Positions 20,486 through 32,600 are shown, counted from the stretch's first letter. The stretch: 64,000 bases of DNA from Dolomedes plantarius (GCA_907164885.2 OU015495.1:5206308-5270307), one strand, 5' to 3'. The notes: generated by a model from the letters alone, not told the origin. A program made the numbers and translations.

Positions 20486-22037
20486 GGTGATCCAAAAGTC
20501 AGGACGAACTTTAAAAATGAATAATTCGAAAACGAATAAAGAAAAAAAGATGCGGTTTGCACCAAACAGAGGGAAAAGAAGCCGGGTTTTGTGTGGTAAC
20601 GAAAAAAAATAGTACTGTTGGCGACCAACAGATGGCGCTGTCGGATTTCTGATATAGGATTATGCAAAGCAACAAACGATATAAAAAGGAGCAACTGCAG
20701 CAGTTAATGGTAGTCGAAGCTTATATGCATCGAAATGCTGTCCATAGTTGAGAAAGCCGTCTTAGTTAAACTGTATTATAAGAATTTGGAAAGTGCCATT
20801 GCGGCATTGCGAGCATATCGCTACATGAAGGGTATGCGAGATAGCAAACGACCAATAACGTCTTCTGCATTGAACAAAATGATGAAGAAATTTGAAGCTA
20901 CAGGTTCTTTGGCGTCACGTCCAAGAAGTGGATGCCCCTCACTACAGTGGAGCAGACGGTGCAATCCATGTTGGCGGTTTCTGCACATGGGGAGCGCAGT
21001 GCTCGAGAAGTTTCGAGCAGACAGGAGTGTCGTACGTAAGTGTCTGGAGAGCACTGCGAATAACCCTGAAACGGTATCGCTACAAGTTGCAACATAACCA
21101 AGAACTGAAACCTCTTGACTTCGACTCTCACCAAGATTTTGCGAATTTGGTATTCAATAAGATGGAAGAACAGCACGACTGGCTTCACACTGTGCTTTGG
21201 ACAGATGAAGCGCATTTCACACTCTCTGGCGCTGTTAACACCCACAATTGTCGAGTGTGGACCACAGAAAATCCACATGCATTTGTTGAGGTACCCTTGC
21301 AACAGCCTAAAGTGACAGTCTGGTGTGGCTTCACTGCTGATTTCATAATTGGTCCATTTTTTTTCGAGGAAGTCACAAAGACGGGTTTCAAAACAGTTTC
21401 TGTCACTGGTCAGCGATATGAAGCACTGTTACAGAACAACATTAATCCTGAACTGCAAGCGCGACAGGCACTCCAAACAGTCACCTTTATGCAAGATGGA
21501 GCACCACCTCATATTGCTCTGCCTGTGCAACGTCTGCTACGCTCAACATTTGGGGAGGATCGCATTATCAGTCGATGCTTTAATCACGCATGGCCTGCAA
21601 GATTTCCCGATTTGACACCCTGTTACTTTTGGCTGTGAGGATTCTTGAAATCAAAAGTGTACCGCTACCAACCGGCATCACTAGCAGCACTGAACGATGC
21701 TATCCGCCAAAATGTGTCTGCCATAACGCAAGAAATGCCACTCAATGCTGTGAACGGTGTGGTGACTCGTCTCACAGCAGTACATTGAACATTTACTGTA
21801 ATTAACTGTAATTAAGCTGACTTGTAACTTGTAAACATTTTTTCATTTGTAAATCATCTTTTGGTGAAATAAAAAACTATAGCGCCATCTGTTGGTCGCC
21901 AGCAGAACTTTTTTTTTTCGTTGCCACACAAAACCCGGCATCTTTTCCATCCGTTTGGTGCAAACCGCATCTTTTTTTCTTTATTCGTTTTCGAATTATT
22001 CATTTTTAAAGTTCGTCCTGACGTTTGGATCACCCGG
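20483..22037 (+). mobile_element. Mariner-like element with long inverted repeats (family M1, copy 1)
   Basis: The left end CCGGGTGATCCAAAAGTCAG and the right end, read in reverse, CCGGGTGATCCAAACGTCAG match. The similarity continues through CGAACTTTAAAAATGAATAA, GATGCGGTTTGCACCAAAC and CCAACAGATGGCGC, giving inverted repeats of about 150-190 bp. The interior encodes a transposase on the plus strand. The right end is followed by TATA; the left flank is TG where TA is expected. A second copy at 49808-51382 is closely similar throughout. Confidence 0.9.
20735..21788 (+). pseudogene. Mariner-like transposase M1, copy 1 (frameshifts and a stop)
   Basis: The start MLSIVEKAVLVKLYYKN opens a DUF4817-like helix-turn-helix region ending in SLASRPRSG. 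A frameshift near 20935 follows, then another near 21015 (one base missing relative to copy 2). The catalytic part carries LWTDEAHFTLSG (first D), FMQDGAPPHI (second D) and RFPDLTP (third D). A tryptophan codon has become TGA at 21636-21638. The end of the gene has lost about 20 bp compared with copy 2. It cannot give a working protein. Confidence 0.85.
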
Positions 22038-22306
22038 TATATAAATAAGAAAAAGATGAAACAGAAAACCAGTAATAGCTCTAAAGCTACTTGCAGCCAG
22101 GAACAAATAACATGAAAAGAAAAGTAAGTAAGTGGTTTTTGACAGTATTTCTTCATCAGCGGTGTCAATGCTGTCTAAAAACCAATGGATTGTTTCCGAT
22201 GAGTATGATCTATACAATAAACACACTCAGACACCGTACAATCCATGAATAACAGAAGAATTGATTAATAATTGAATAAAGATTGAATAATAGTACTTAA
22301 CCAAAG

Positions 22307-22307
<1 letters not shown>

Positions 22308-22398
<91 letters not shown>
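22308..22398. repeat. (TA)n microsatellite
   Basis: A pure TA tract of about 90 bp ends exactly where the non-autonomous Helitron is proposed to begin. Confidence 0.9.
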
Positions 22399-22401
<3 letters not shown>

Positions 22402-23491
22402 TATATATATATTTCTTCTGTCCGTGTGTATGTAACTGAACTCCTCCTAAACGACTGGACTGATTTTTATGAAATTTTGTGTGTGCAATTTAGTTGATTC
22501 GAGAATGGTTTAGATTCACAATTTGATCCGATAGAATATGTTTTTATATTTTTAATTAATTAATAATAAACCAACAATTTATAAGGGGGTGCGTCCGGTA
22601 AATGGAAGCTTTTACAGTTTGTGAAATCACCCCTCTAGATAATGGCGTCCACGTTAGGTTTAGTTAGCAAACAGCGAGCGAAAAAATAAAAATAAATAAA
22701 ATCAAAAAGTTTCAAGTCATGTATTAAACCAGAATAATAAATGAAAATAATAATCTTTCAAGTCAGATTTTATACTCTAAAATGGATCCAACGGCATATT
22801 GATACTCTCGACACGCGATGGAAAATTCGAATCAACCACGCTAAGTGTCCCGAGATCTTTTTTAATCGCTACTGCAATCCTCCTCGCCTATATCTTTGTG
22901 TCTATTGAAGAGCTAAAGACTAAGCTTCTATCCTGCTAACTTATTTCTGACTAAAAACTCCTCTAACATGTATAATCACCAGCCCACAACAACTTTCCAA
23001 TAGCGAATATGTTTCACTTTACCCACTAGAACACCGTGTTATCGTGGCGCATTCGGAAGGTCGCAAATTTGGAAAGTACCATGCTCTCGACCCGGGTTCG
23101 AATCCAGAGTTGTGTAAATTTTGCTAGACCTGTTATTTCGGCTTTTTTTAAGGCTTTTTTATTTCAGCTTTTATTTTATTATTTTTTAAATTACTTAATT
23201 ATTATTTTATTTTTTTTATTTTAATTTTTTTAAATTATTATTTTTTTAAAATTATTCTTATTATTTATTTTTATTTTTTTCAGCTTTTTTATGATGAAAT
23301 ACCGAATATAGCTGAAATCTGAGGAAGTTTATTATACATTTATACATTTTTAATTGGGTTTTCATATTATTAATATGTATAACATTTCGTATGCTTATTT
23401 TTCTATGTTATTTATACTGTGTTAATTTTTAAATTGATTTTGGTTAACAAACATTCTTGAAATCCCGGGCATCGCCGGGTACTTCAGCTAG
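22399..23491 (+). mobile_element. Non-autonomous Helitron
   Basis: The block starts TCTTATATATATATTTCTTC and continues with GACTGGACTGATTTTTATGA, a text common near arthropod Helitron ends. It finishes with the hairpin CCCGGGCATCGCCGGG and CTAG at 23488-23491. Its last ~150 bp share the 63-bp unit and upstream sequence (GTATAACATTTC, TTATTTATACTGTGTT) with the autonomous-type Helitron at 18780-18960. There is no coding capacity. A SINE-like segment lies inside. A reverse-oriented relative of its 5' half is at 34910-35190. Confidence 0.7.
23036..23145 (+). repeat. tRNA-like SINE head nested in the Helitron
   Basis: A perfect B box GGTTCGAATCC lies at 23095-23105, with an A-box-like stretch (GTGGCGCATTCGGAAGGTCGC) about 50 bp upstream. 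The arms do not pair as a good cloverleaf. T-rich sequence follows. Confidence 0.5.
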
Positions 23492-23534
23492 AATTACAAC
23501 GTTTGAACAGGACAACGTCTGTCGGGTCCGCTAG
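23492..23534 (+). other. Second Helitron 3' terminus (solo end)
   Basis: Directly after the previous Helitron comes a short segment ending GGTCCGCTAG, followed by T and a TA tract. GGAC and GTCC within 23508-23529 can pair as the usual subterminal stem. The two 3' ends lie only 43 bp apart, so this is either a nested 3' end or an older element that the previous one entered. Confidence 0.55.
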
Positions 23535-23673
23535 TATATATATATATATATATACACTCGTGGACAAAAAAATTAGCGCACCAAGAAATAATTGCGGGAT
23601 CGTAACGAAACTTGCAATGAAGGTACATGTCGGGGAGATATGCAAATGATTAGAAATGCAGCGTGAATGCGCA

Positions 23674-23945
23674 TTACGTATAACCGGTAGAGGGCGTTGA
23701 ACATCGTACTCTGTGGAGTATTGGACCACCTCTAGCGCAAATGCACGATGCGATACGATCGGGCATTGAGTCATACAAGTTCTGTATGATGTCTTGAGAC
23801 ATTTCGTTCCATATTTGCTGTAACCTTGCCTCTAGTTCGTTCAAACTCGTGGGCTGCCCAACTCGTCGTCCCAAATGATCCCAGATATGCTCGATTGGAG
23901 ACAAATCTGGGGATCAGGCAGGCCCAGGAAGGGTAGTAACAGTGC
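23674..23945 (-). repeat. Duplicate of the transposase 3' end inside the family B element
   Basis: 23721-23945 repeats 24027-24250 nearly base for base and encodes the same C-terminal text (MSPIEHIWDHLGRRVGQPTS). The two copies are separated by about 70-80 bp of A-rich sequence (23946-24025) not found elsewhere in the element. The duplicate lies beyond the end of the main coding frame. Confidence 0.85.
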
Positions 23946-24011
23946 AGATGATAAGAAAATCAAAGAAAAAGGATAATTTATTTCAGAGAAAAAGGCAAAA
24001 GAATGGAAGAA

Positions 24012-25036
24012 TTAATACTCCGTTGGACCCCCTCTAGTGCGAATGCACGATGCGATACGATCGGGCATTGAGTCATACAAGTTCTGTATGATGTCTTGAG
24101 ACATTTCGTTCCATATTTGCTGTAACCTTGCCTCTAGTTCGTTCAAACTCGTGGGATGCCCAACTCGTCGTCCCAAATGATTCCAGATATGCTCGATTGG
24201 AGACAAATCTGGGGGTCGGGCAGGCAAACGAAGGGTAGTAACAGTGCGGAGACAGTTTTGTGACACCCTTGCCGTATAAGGCCGAGCATTGTCTTGTTTA
24301 AAAATGGCTCCTGGAAGCCGTTGCATGAGTGACAACACATGTGATTGCAGGATTTCATGAACATACCGCTGGGCTGTCATAGTGCCACGGAACAATACTA
24401 GGGGTGACCGTGTATTGTAGGCAATGGCACCCCATACCATCACACCAGCTGTGGGAGCGATGTGTCGCTGTACAGCAAAGGCAGGATTGAAGCGTTCACC
24501 ACGGGCTCTCCACACACGAACACGATTGTCATCACTGCCGAGATTGAATCTGGATTCGTTACTAAAGACGACCTGGTTCCATTCCGCTGCAGTCCAGTTT
24601 CCTCGTGCGCGTCGAAACTCCAAACAGAGGCGTCGATGGGTGGGCGTCAAGGGCAGCACACGTAATGGGCGCCGCGATACCAACTGTCCTTCATCCAGAC
24701 GCCTTCGTATGGTTCGAGAAGACACAGAAGCCCCTGGTGAAGGTGCTACCTGTGCCTGGATGGCGGCCGATGAAGCAGTTGGATGTACGCGGCATTTCTT
24801 ACGATGTGGCGGTCTTCTCGACGACTGGTCTGTCGAGGGCGTCCTGAGCCTGGTCTTCGTGTACATGACATCTCTCGGGTCCACTGGTCCCAACACCTCC
24901 TCACAACACAATCAGAGCAGCCTAATTGACGAGCTACTCGCCTAGCTGACCACCCAGCTTCCATCATCCCAACGATTCTCCCCCTCTCAAACTGCGACAA
25001 CTGCTTATATTGTCTTCGAACACGGCGTAATGGCAT
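24012..25036 (-). pseudogene. Tc1-type transposase, family B (one frameshift; first catalytic D is N)
   Basis: The gene starts at 25036 with MPLRRVRRQYKQLSQFERGR. It has two HTH segments joined by a GRPR motif (GSGRPRQTSRRED). A single frameshift near 24785-24800 moves the reading into the 300-codon frame ending at 24012. That frame holds VVFSNESRFNLGSD (first catalytic position, Asn instead of Asp), MVWGAI, FKQDNARPYTA (second D) and RPPDLSPIEHIWN (catalytic Glu). From the second D to the Glu is the 34-residue Tc1 spacing. The C-terminus SCIRTRGGPTEY is typical. The Asn and the frameshift each predict loss of activity. Confidence 0.85.
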
Positions 25037-25236
25037 GTCTATCTCAGCTCTTCCTTTGTAAATGATTCAGCACACTCAAACAAGCTTTGGTTACCTGTTT
25101 TATACTCCACAGAGTACGATGTTCAATGCCCTCTACAGGCTATACGTAATGCGCAATCACGCTGCATTTCTGATCATTTGCATATCTCCCCGACATGTAC
25201 CTTCATTGCAAGTTTCGTTACGATCCCGCAATTATT

Positions 25237-25878
25237 TCCGCAATTTTCAAGCAGCTCAGATGATAAGCTAATCAGTCATGACCAGTAAATAGCCGGACCG
25301 TGGCTACTGAATTGTTCATTAGAAAATCTAGAATGTATTCACTATTAACAACCCACAAGTTACTAAAATATCTGTCAATTAATTCTTGATTAAATAGGTC
25401 CTTAAATTTCCTCCGGATAAATTTACTGAAAAAACATGGAAAAATCAGTTTGTTAACTGCGCTGAAGAAAGTGAAATTTAGTTTGTGCAAAAATCCACGT
25501 CAAAAATGAATGAAACGTGAACTATGTCAAGAAAGGTAAAAGAGTAATATTTACATGAAAAGCAAAAATGAGAATATCCATCAAGAATAATGAAAACTTG
25601 AAAAGTTCTTAGAAACTCTAATCAGTCTTAGGCGACAGAGTGATAGGGTCGATAAATCACGAATGAAATTCTATTCTAGTCTGCGAGACAGTATAGTGCC
25701 AAAATTCGCCGCTTTTAGATTCGCTACATACGAGTTATTTTAAATAAAAACTTTCCGTCAATTTAGAATAGATTAATTTAATTTTTTAAAAATTGCTTAT
25801 TATAACATAAACATGCTGTATTATTATAAGCATTCGGTATATCTGTGCGGGAACAACTGCAAGGTTTTTTTAGTTATA
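25237..25878. other. Unassigned AT-rich DNA
   Basis: No gene, terminal repeat or RNA could be recognised here. Confidence 0.4.
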
Positions 25879-27318
25879 CAGTGGACGCTCTTTAATTCGA
25901 ACTCAAAGGTTCTCAGAAAAATGTTCGAATTATCCGAAGTTCGAATTATCCGATGTTAAGAGAAAATATATAACTTTAAATGTGAATCACTGAAGAAGAA
26001 ACTCTCCTAGTATGTATAACTCCAGAAAATATATTATACTATGTTATCTAAAATTAAACATATTAAAAAGCAATACAGATTTACCTTAATCATAAAAAGA
26101 AGCAGAAGATATGCAGTATAAAGTAAACTTTTATTAAAAATATGAATTACACTTTGGGGAAAAACTGTAAAATGGATGTTTGGTTCTGTTTATGATGCCT
26201 ACATTGTTCAGCCAGATTCTCGATTTGAAGTAAGCATTTCAATTCATTTTCAGAGGAAGGTTCCATCTGAATAAATGCTTTCAGAGTTTTAATAGAGTCC
26301 ATTATGGCTTTTTCCATTATGACCGCATTAAAAATATCTTTCGGCAGGTAAGTAGAGAAAAGTCCTGGCAGTTTCCTACCGAAATTAGTGCTTCGTTTAC
26401 ATCAGAGCTTTGGCCACATACAGTTTGATAAGAAATATTTTGCCTTGACTTAAATCGAGAAAGCCATCCATCACTGCATTTAAAATCTTGAATACCCATT
26501 CGACTTGCCAATTCATCAGCCTTCGTCAGCACTAGGGATCCATTTATCGGAAAATTTCGAGATCTAACATCCTGGAACCATAGCAGTAGAGCTTTTTCTA
26601 GAACTTCTTGGGACGCATTTCCCATGCGTTTCCTTCCACTAGCAAATTTTGATTTTTCCCATGAATCTAAAATTGACTCCTTGTTATTCAAATTAGTTGA
26701 CAAGGCATTTTTTTAATTCCATAGTCAGCTGCTAACTTTGTTTTACATTCGCCATTCTCTACTTTCTTTAAAATTTCTACCTTTGTCTCCAAAGTTAGGG
26801 TTTTGTACTTTCCACGTGTAGGCATCCTGAATTTTTACACGTTCACACCACACAATGAGGAAGAAAAACTAGACCACATTAACTTGTCTGCACTGCAGTT
26901 ATAACTGACGCAGCTCCCTAGAATCTGTAGTAAAGACTAGTTTTTCTGAAATTCTAAGAAAATCGATCCAAATAAAGGAAAATTGCTTTTTCCGTTTAGC
27001 ATTAATAAGAAAGACAATAGCTACTAACGTTTAGCGGACATGCAATAGTCTAGGAATGCAGGCATGTACCTCTTTACACAGAAAAGAAATTTTGACACAC
27101 AAAATAATAAATACAGTGTATTTTCTCCATTAAACGAGGAAAAAGAATTTTTTTTTGTCAAATTTTTAGTTCGAATTAACCGAAGTGATAAGAATTTAGT
27201 TCGAATTAATGAGATATTTTTAACATTAACTCCAATACACGTTTTTTTGGGCCTTTGGATTAGTTCGAATTAACCGAAAGTTCGAATTAACCGAGTTCGA
27301 ATTAACTAGCGTCCACTG
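25879..27318 (-). mobile_element. Pogo/Tigger-type transposon, internally deleted
   Basis: The termini CAGTGGACGCT and AGCGTCCACTG form an inverted repeat, each flanked by TA (25877-25878 and 27319-27320). Further TTCGAATTA(A/T)CCGA motifs recur near both ends and may be transposase-binding sites. The 1440-bp element encodes, on the minus strand, the two DNA-binding domains and the tail of the transposase but not its catalytic centre. Confidence 0.85.
26147..26826 (-). pseudogene. Tigger-like transposase lacking the DDE domain
   Basis: The start at 26826 (MPTRGKYKTLTLETKVEILK) opens a Psq-type HTH that ends in DYGIKKMP before a frameshift. The next frame (26703-26317) begins near NNKESILDSWEKSKFASGRK and contains a CENP-B-type HTH (LLLWFQDVRSRNFPINGSLV and CSDGWLSRFKSRQNISYQTV). 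Then, instead of about 200 residues of DDE core, the frame passes within about 40 residues into the usual C-terminal tail. The tail is read in another frame (MEKAIMDSIKTLKAFIQ, ending QFFPKV at 26147). The catalytic aspartates are absent. If any product were made it could only bind DNA. Confidence 0.8.
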
Positions 27319-27430
27319 TACTATGAAAGTATAAGTATTAGTTACATCGATTTTCATCAGCTAACGAACAAAGGATCAAAATGTTATACGCAATGGTGAA
27401 ATTGTGAATATACAAGACGGCCTTCTCCAT

Positions 27431-28377
27431 ATACAAGACAATGTCATATGAGAGAAAACTTTTAATGCGTTTTGCTATTACAATTGATTAATAAATATTT
27501 CCCAAAATTTCTTGTTTGAAGCCTTTTTAAGAAGAAGCGTTTAATAATTTTACGCATATTATCTAATAAACAAAGTGGAAAAAATATACTGAGATATTCA
27601 TTCATCAATTATATACATCAAAAAGGACATTTATTAACTGAAATTATAATGATTTTGTTATTATAGGCAAGAAACGAGAAACACATATTTCATCCTTGAT
27701 ATTTCTCTGCAATGGTTTATGAAACAAAAGGATAGTTTTAAAAAATTCAGCAGTACTTGAAATGCATAAAATAACGTTCTGAAATAATATATGAACTTTT
27801 ATCGAGTCATAAACGCTAAATAGATGCGCCGCCGCTGCATGAAAATTTAGCCGGAAAGGGAAGACAGCATAAATAATCAGATCAGACTGATATATACGCA
27901 TCATTACATGTGACAATGCTATAAATGAGATGCTCACTTGCGAAATCGATTGAGTCTATAAACGGATAGTGAAGAAAAGTGGTAAAATAATATACATTGT
28001 TTGCAATTACATTGTTTTTAACCCTCAAACGGTATAGTGGTTTCAGACGAAATAGGTGGTACGGTCGGATCCGACCCGTTCTCGTTTTTGATGAGCTTTT
28101 TGGTAGAAATAAGTACACAATAAGCATTTTTGTTGTATAATAGTTTTTTGTATATATCATTATAATTTCAGTTAATAAATGTCCTTTTTGATGCATATAA
28201 TTGATAAGTGAATATCTCAGTATGTTTTTCCCACTTTGTTTATTAGATAATATGCGTAAAATTATTAAACGCTTCTTCATAAAAAGGCTTCAAACAAGAA
28301 ATTTTTGGAAATATTTATTAATCAATTGTAATGGCAAAACGCATTAAAAGTTTTCTCTCATATGACATTGTCTTGAC
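27431..28377. repeat. Large inverted repeat, ~230-bp arms
   Basis: The left arm 27431-27655 and the right arm 28145-28377 are reverse complements with few differences. Landmarks are GACAATGTCATATGAGAGAA on the left mirrored at 28355-28374, and AAAAAGGACATTTATTAACT mirrored near 28166-28185. The spacer of about 490 bp includes the left end of the piggyBac-like element at 28022, so only the right arm lies inside that element. Confidence 0.85.
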
Positions 28378-28842
28378 ATAACATTTATTGATAATATTTC
28401 ATTTGAAACTAAAACCTTTTAGGAGAAAAAATGACCATCGAATTGTAATTTTGCTAATCTTAGAAAATCTCTTTGGGATTTACATAGAATGTTGTATATA
28501 TTAGGTCTAATATGTAATTTAGGCTACCTAGTTTTAGAAGTTAGTGAAACCAACTTTCCGAGCACAAAAAAGTAAAAAATAATATATATTGACATTTTTG
28601 GCCTTCAAAATCGAAATAAAAATTTAAAAAATCTAAAATAAAAAAATTTTAAAAATGAGTACGGATCATGAATAAAGTTTTTCAACAAAGACACTCTTAT
28701 TTACTTATTGCTATATCTAGTAGATCTATCTGGAAAGGTTCCTTGTCAACACTATCTCTTGCAATGAGAGAGGAGAGTACGTACGGGAGGGGGAAGAAAC
28801 ACCCTTGGGTCGGATTCGACCCCCACCATATCGTTTGAGGGG
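28022..28842. mobile_element. piggyBac-like MITE
   Basis: The left end reads TTAA then CCCTCAAACGGTATAG. The right end, reversed, reads CCCCTCAAACGATATGG. Both ends continue to a GGTCGGAT(C/T)CGACC palindromic motif. The TTAA of the left flank is GTAA on the right. The ~820-bp interior has no transposase. I base the superfamily on the CCCT start with TTAA only. Confidence 0.55.
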
Positions 28843-29610
28843 TAAGATTCCTCTGAAAATATAAATTCAAATAAACATTGTAGAATGTATTATTGGAGAC
28901 GTTAGTTTTTATCTAACGACATATAAAATGTGTAAGACAGGATATCTTTACAGTCATCGTGATTATTATTGGAATTATTACTTGACTAAGGGACTTAATC
29001 GAATTGGCAGGTGAAAAAAACATCAAATTCAGTCTTCAATTTTTTATTTCAGAAAATCTTTATTATCATTCATTTTATATTAAAAATTCTTCGCAAAAAT
29101 GAATAATGACTGTTCTCTTACAATTATTATCATTAGTTTATTCAAACTGATTAATCAGTAATATAAATGATGTTTTCTTCGCCACCTGTTGTCTGAGGTC
29201 CCGTCATGTCGATGTATTCTTACGTTTTCATAATAATCACATTTAATAGTAGGAATGAATCTACAGGTTCATTGTCAAAGTACCACCTGTAGGATATGAC
29301 AAAGGCTGGTCTATATTTTTCAGATTTAGGGGTCTTCCTGCTACAGATTTTCTTATACGTGTTAATGGCATTAAATTCTGAATATTCGGGGAAGTATCTG
29401 AATAGTAGTATGATGTGGGGTTTCTACTTTTCTACTTTTATTTTTTTTTCTCTTAACTCATTGATTATTTTAATTTTGTGATGAAACAACAGTACACAAT
29501 TGATCGTCATAATCAAGTACTTGATTCCGAGTTTGAATTACATTACTGCGACGATTTTACATTAGAGTATGGAGTTAATCAGATAGGCACGTGAAATAAA
29601 TTACTTAATA
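28843..29610. other. Unassigned AT-rich DNA
   Basis: No coding domain or repeat boundary was recognised. A 61-codon hydrophobic frame at 29296-29481 is probably chance. Confidence 0.4.
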
Positions 29611-32600
29611 CACTGGTCGGCAAAAAAATATTTCTGGATCTGATACCATTCCTGCTGATTCTTATGTAAAATGACCTCCTCAATCCGAATATGACCTCAG
29701 TTTTCCCCCATCCCCCACCTATTTTTATCACTTTTCTATAATTTGGAGGGATTAAAAGGATAATTTTAGCCTTTGCATTTCTTCTTAGGGGTTATAGAAG
29801 TGAAAAGTTCTAAAACATGAACATTTGTAGCAAGGAGGTAGATTTGGGGAGATTTGCCCCCTTAAATTGTAAAAAAATCATTAAAAATCCGGTTTTTTCG
29901 GTTTTTTTCACAAATTTTTTCACTTATTTTCTACTTACTCCAGCTTCCAGCCCCCCCTCATCCTCTCTCAAACACCCCCAAATAATAAAAATATATAGCA
30001 ACAATAATAAAAATATATAGCAACAGTTCGGAAGATTCCCAATACCCCGCGTGCGCAGGTTTGCACAGGAATTTTCATGCTTTGACTAGTTTAAACTTTC
30101 ATTGCTCTTGTCACTATAGTCCTGCTCTGTAATCCTTATCTTCCCTCATTTTTATCACTTTCCGATAGTAATTTTATGGCCATGAATTTGATTTGGAGGG
30201 GTAAAAAGGATTATATTATCTATTAAGAATAACAAATAAAAAGTAAAATAATAAATGTAAAATAATAAATGTAAACAATAATAAATAAATAAGATAACTA
30301 CCTTCATTTGGTGCTTGCTTTCCTTTTATACCCTGAGGTAGAAGTTTCTCGTATCGAAAACCAACAGTACTCTGCCAACATGCTCGCATTCCACTTCCCT
30401 GAAAATGTCCTCTCGAACTTATTGATGCCTTGATGGAATCGTTCCCCTTGTTCATCCAAAACTGCTCCTAAATTCTCAGGGAAGAAGTCCAGGTGTGAGG
30501 GAAGGAAATGCACTTTAAGAGACATGTTACACTCCATGGCCTCGTACGATGACAGCAATTCCTCGACATGAGCGAAATAATCATCACTTTTGTTGTTACC
30601 CAAAAAGTTCTCCCACACGTTTTGGAATGCAAGTCAAGCTCGTTTTTCTTTTCGATTCAGGTGTTCAATAAACGTTGAATCTTGGAAAAGTTGTCTAATC
30701 TGTGGGCCCACGAAAACTCCTTCCTTGATTTTAGCCTCACTAAGACGAGGAAATTTAGTTTTTAAAAAATTGAAATGCATCACCTGTCTTGTCCAGTGCT
30801 TTCACAAACTGTTTGATCAATCCGAGTTTGATGTGCAAAGGCGGCAAGTAAATATTTTCCTTCGGGACCAGAGATCATGAGAGACATTTTTCTGGCCGGG
30901 AGTAAAACTTTCTCGCATAGGCCAGTTCCGTACTATGCAATATTTATCTCGGGCTCGGCTGTCCCATTCACATAGGAAGCAGCAGTATTTTGTGAAGCCT
31001 GATTGCAGGCCCGTGAGTAGAGCAACAACTTTTAAGTCAGCTCAAATTTTCCAATTACATTCATGATAGCTGATTTTATCAAGGATTCGACTGATGTTTT
31101 CATACGCCTACTTCATATCCACAGAGTATGCAACCGGGACTGATGGTAACTCATTCCCATTAGCCAACAGAAAAATGCAATTCAAGCTTGTCTTTGATGA
31201 GTCTATAAACAGTCTCCATTTGTCGGTATCACATGACATCTTCAGTTCTATCAGTAATGCATTTGAACTAGGGCAGAACACTAAGCCTTCATCTTCCGAA
31301 AAAAGTAATTTCAGGATTGACTGCTTGGTCCTGTAAGAAGATATTTTTACGCCCTTTTCTAAGAAATTACTCTGCTGAAGTCGAGATCCAAGAAGTTGAG
31401 ATTTACTCTTAGGTAACTCCAAATCCCTGACGAGATCATTCAATTCCGACTGAGTGATGAGGTGAGGTTGTCCATGAGATGAATCAGGTGAACACTATTC
31501 ATCATCGGTGGACGTATCATTTGATTCTCCAGGCTGTGGCTCAAAGTCTTTCAAATCCGTTTCAGGCTCTAGGGTATAGGTTTTTTGGGGCACTGGGATT
31601 GGCAAAGATTCACTGTGAGGAACTGGTCTTAGAGCTGAAGGGATATTAGGATAGTGAATTGTATGCTTACTTTTTGATAGAGAACCCGGCGGTGGAAGTC
31701 ATACAAAAGTAACAATCTGTGAGATGACAGCGAGGTTCACGCCAAACCATGGGCACAGCAAATGGCATTGATTTACGGGTACCTTTGAGCCATTTGGTCA
31801 AGTCACTGTAACAAGTAGTGCAGTAAACTGCTGGAGCCCAATCCTTGCCCTGATCGCCAACTTGGCAATCAAAGTAAAATTTATAAGCAGTTTTAAGAAG
31901 CGGGGAAAGGGGTTTTCGTTGCGCTTTTAAAGTCAATTCCCCGCAAACATAGCAGAAGCTATCGGGATGATTTTTACACGCTCGTAGCATAATTAAACAG
32001 TAAATCAATGCTTGATACTAATCACAACTTACACTCATGTACTGTAATTCCTTGGAAAAAGACGGAGTAAAAAAAAATCTACAGTTTTACATAATTTAAA
32101 AACTTGGAAACATAGAATCCCCGCTTAGAACACCGACAAGTTGACTCTACGATCGCTAGAGACGTACTGAGGGAAGATAAAGATTACAGTGCAGGACTAT
32201 AGTGACAAGAGCAATACACGTTTAAACTTGTCAAAACATGAAAATTTCTGTGCAAACCTTTGCGCGCGGTGTATTGTGAATCTTCCGAACTGTAGCTATA
32301 TATTTTCATTATTGTTGCAATATATTGCTGCTATATATTTTTATTATTTCGGGGTGTTTGAGAGAGGATGAGGGGGGAGGCGGCTGGAAGCTACAACAGG
32401 TAGAAAATAAGTGAAAAAATTGAGAAAAAAACGGAAAAATCGATCATTTTTAATGCTTTTTTTACAATTTAAGGGGGAAAATCCCCCCCCCCAATCTACC
32501 TCCTTGCTACAAATGTTCATGTTTTAGAAATTTTCACCTCTCTTGCCCAACAGAACAAATGTAAAGGAGAAAATAATCCTTTTCATGCCTCTAAATAATG

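Larger units (their letters stand above)
23555..25236 (-). mobile_element. Tc1-type transposon, family B
   Basis: The left inner repeat 23590-23718 is the reverse complement of 25105-25235 (landmarks AATTGCGGGATCGTAACGAA, GGTACATGTCGGGGAGATAT, TACTCTGTGGAGTA). The outermost 30-35 bp (CACTCGTGGACAAAAAAATT) exist only at the left end; on the right the match stops after GCAATTATTTC and unrelated sequence follows. A TA tract adjoins the left end. The interior is a minus-strand transposase gene with a duplicated 3' part. Confidence 0.85.

Noticed and set aside
23036..23115. Candidate tRNA gene with a perfect B box
   Set aside because: No cloverleaf could be drawn by eye; it is embedded in a Helitron and followed by T-rich repeat.
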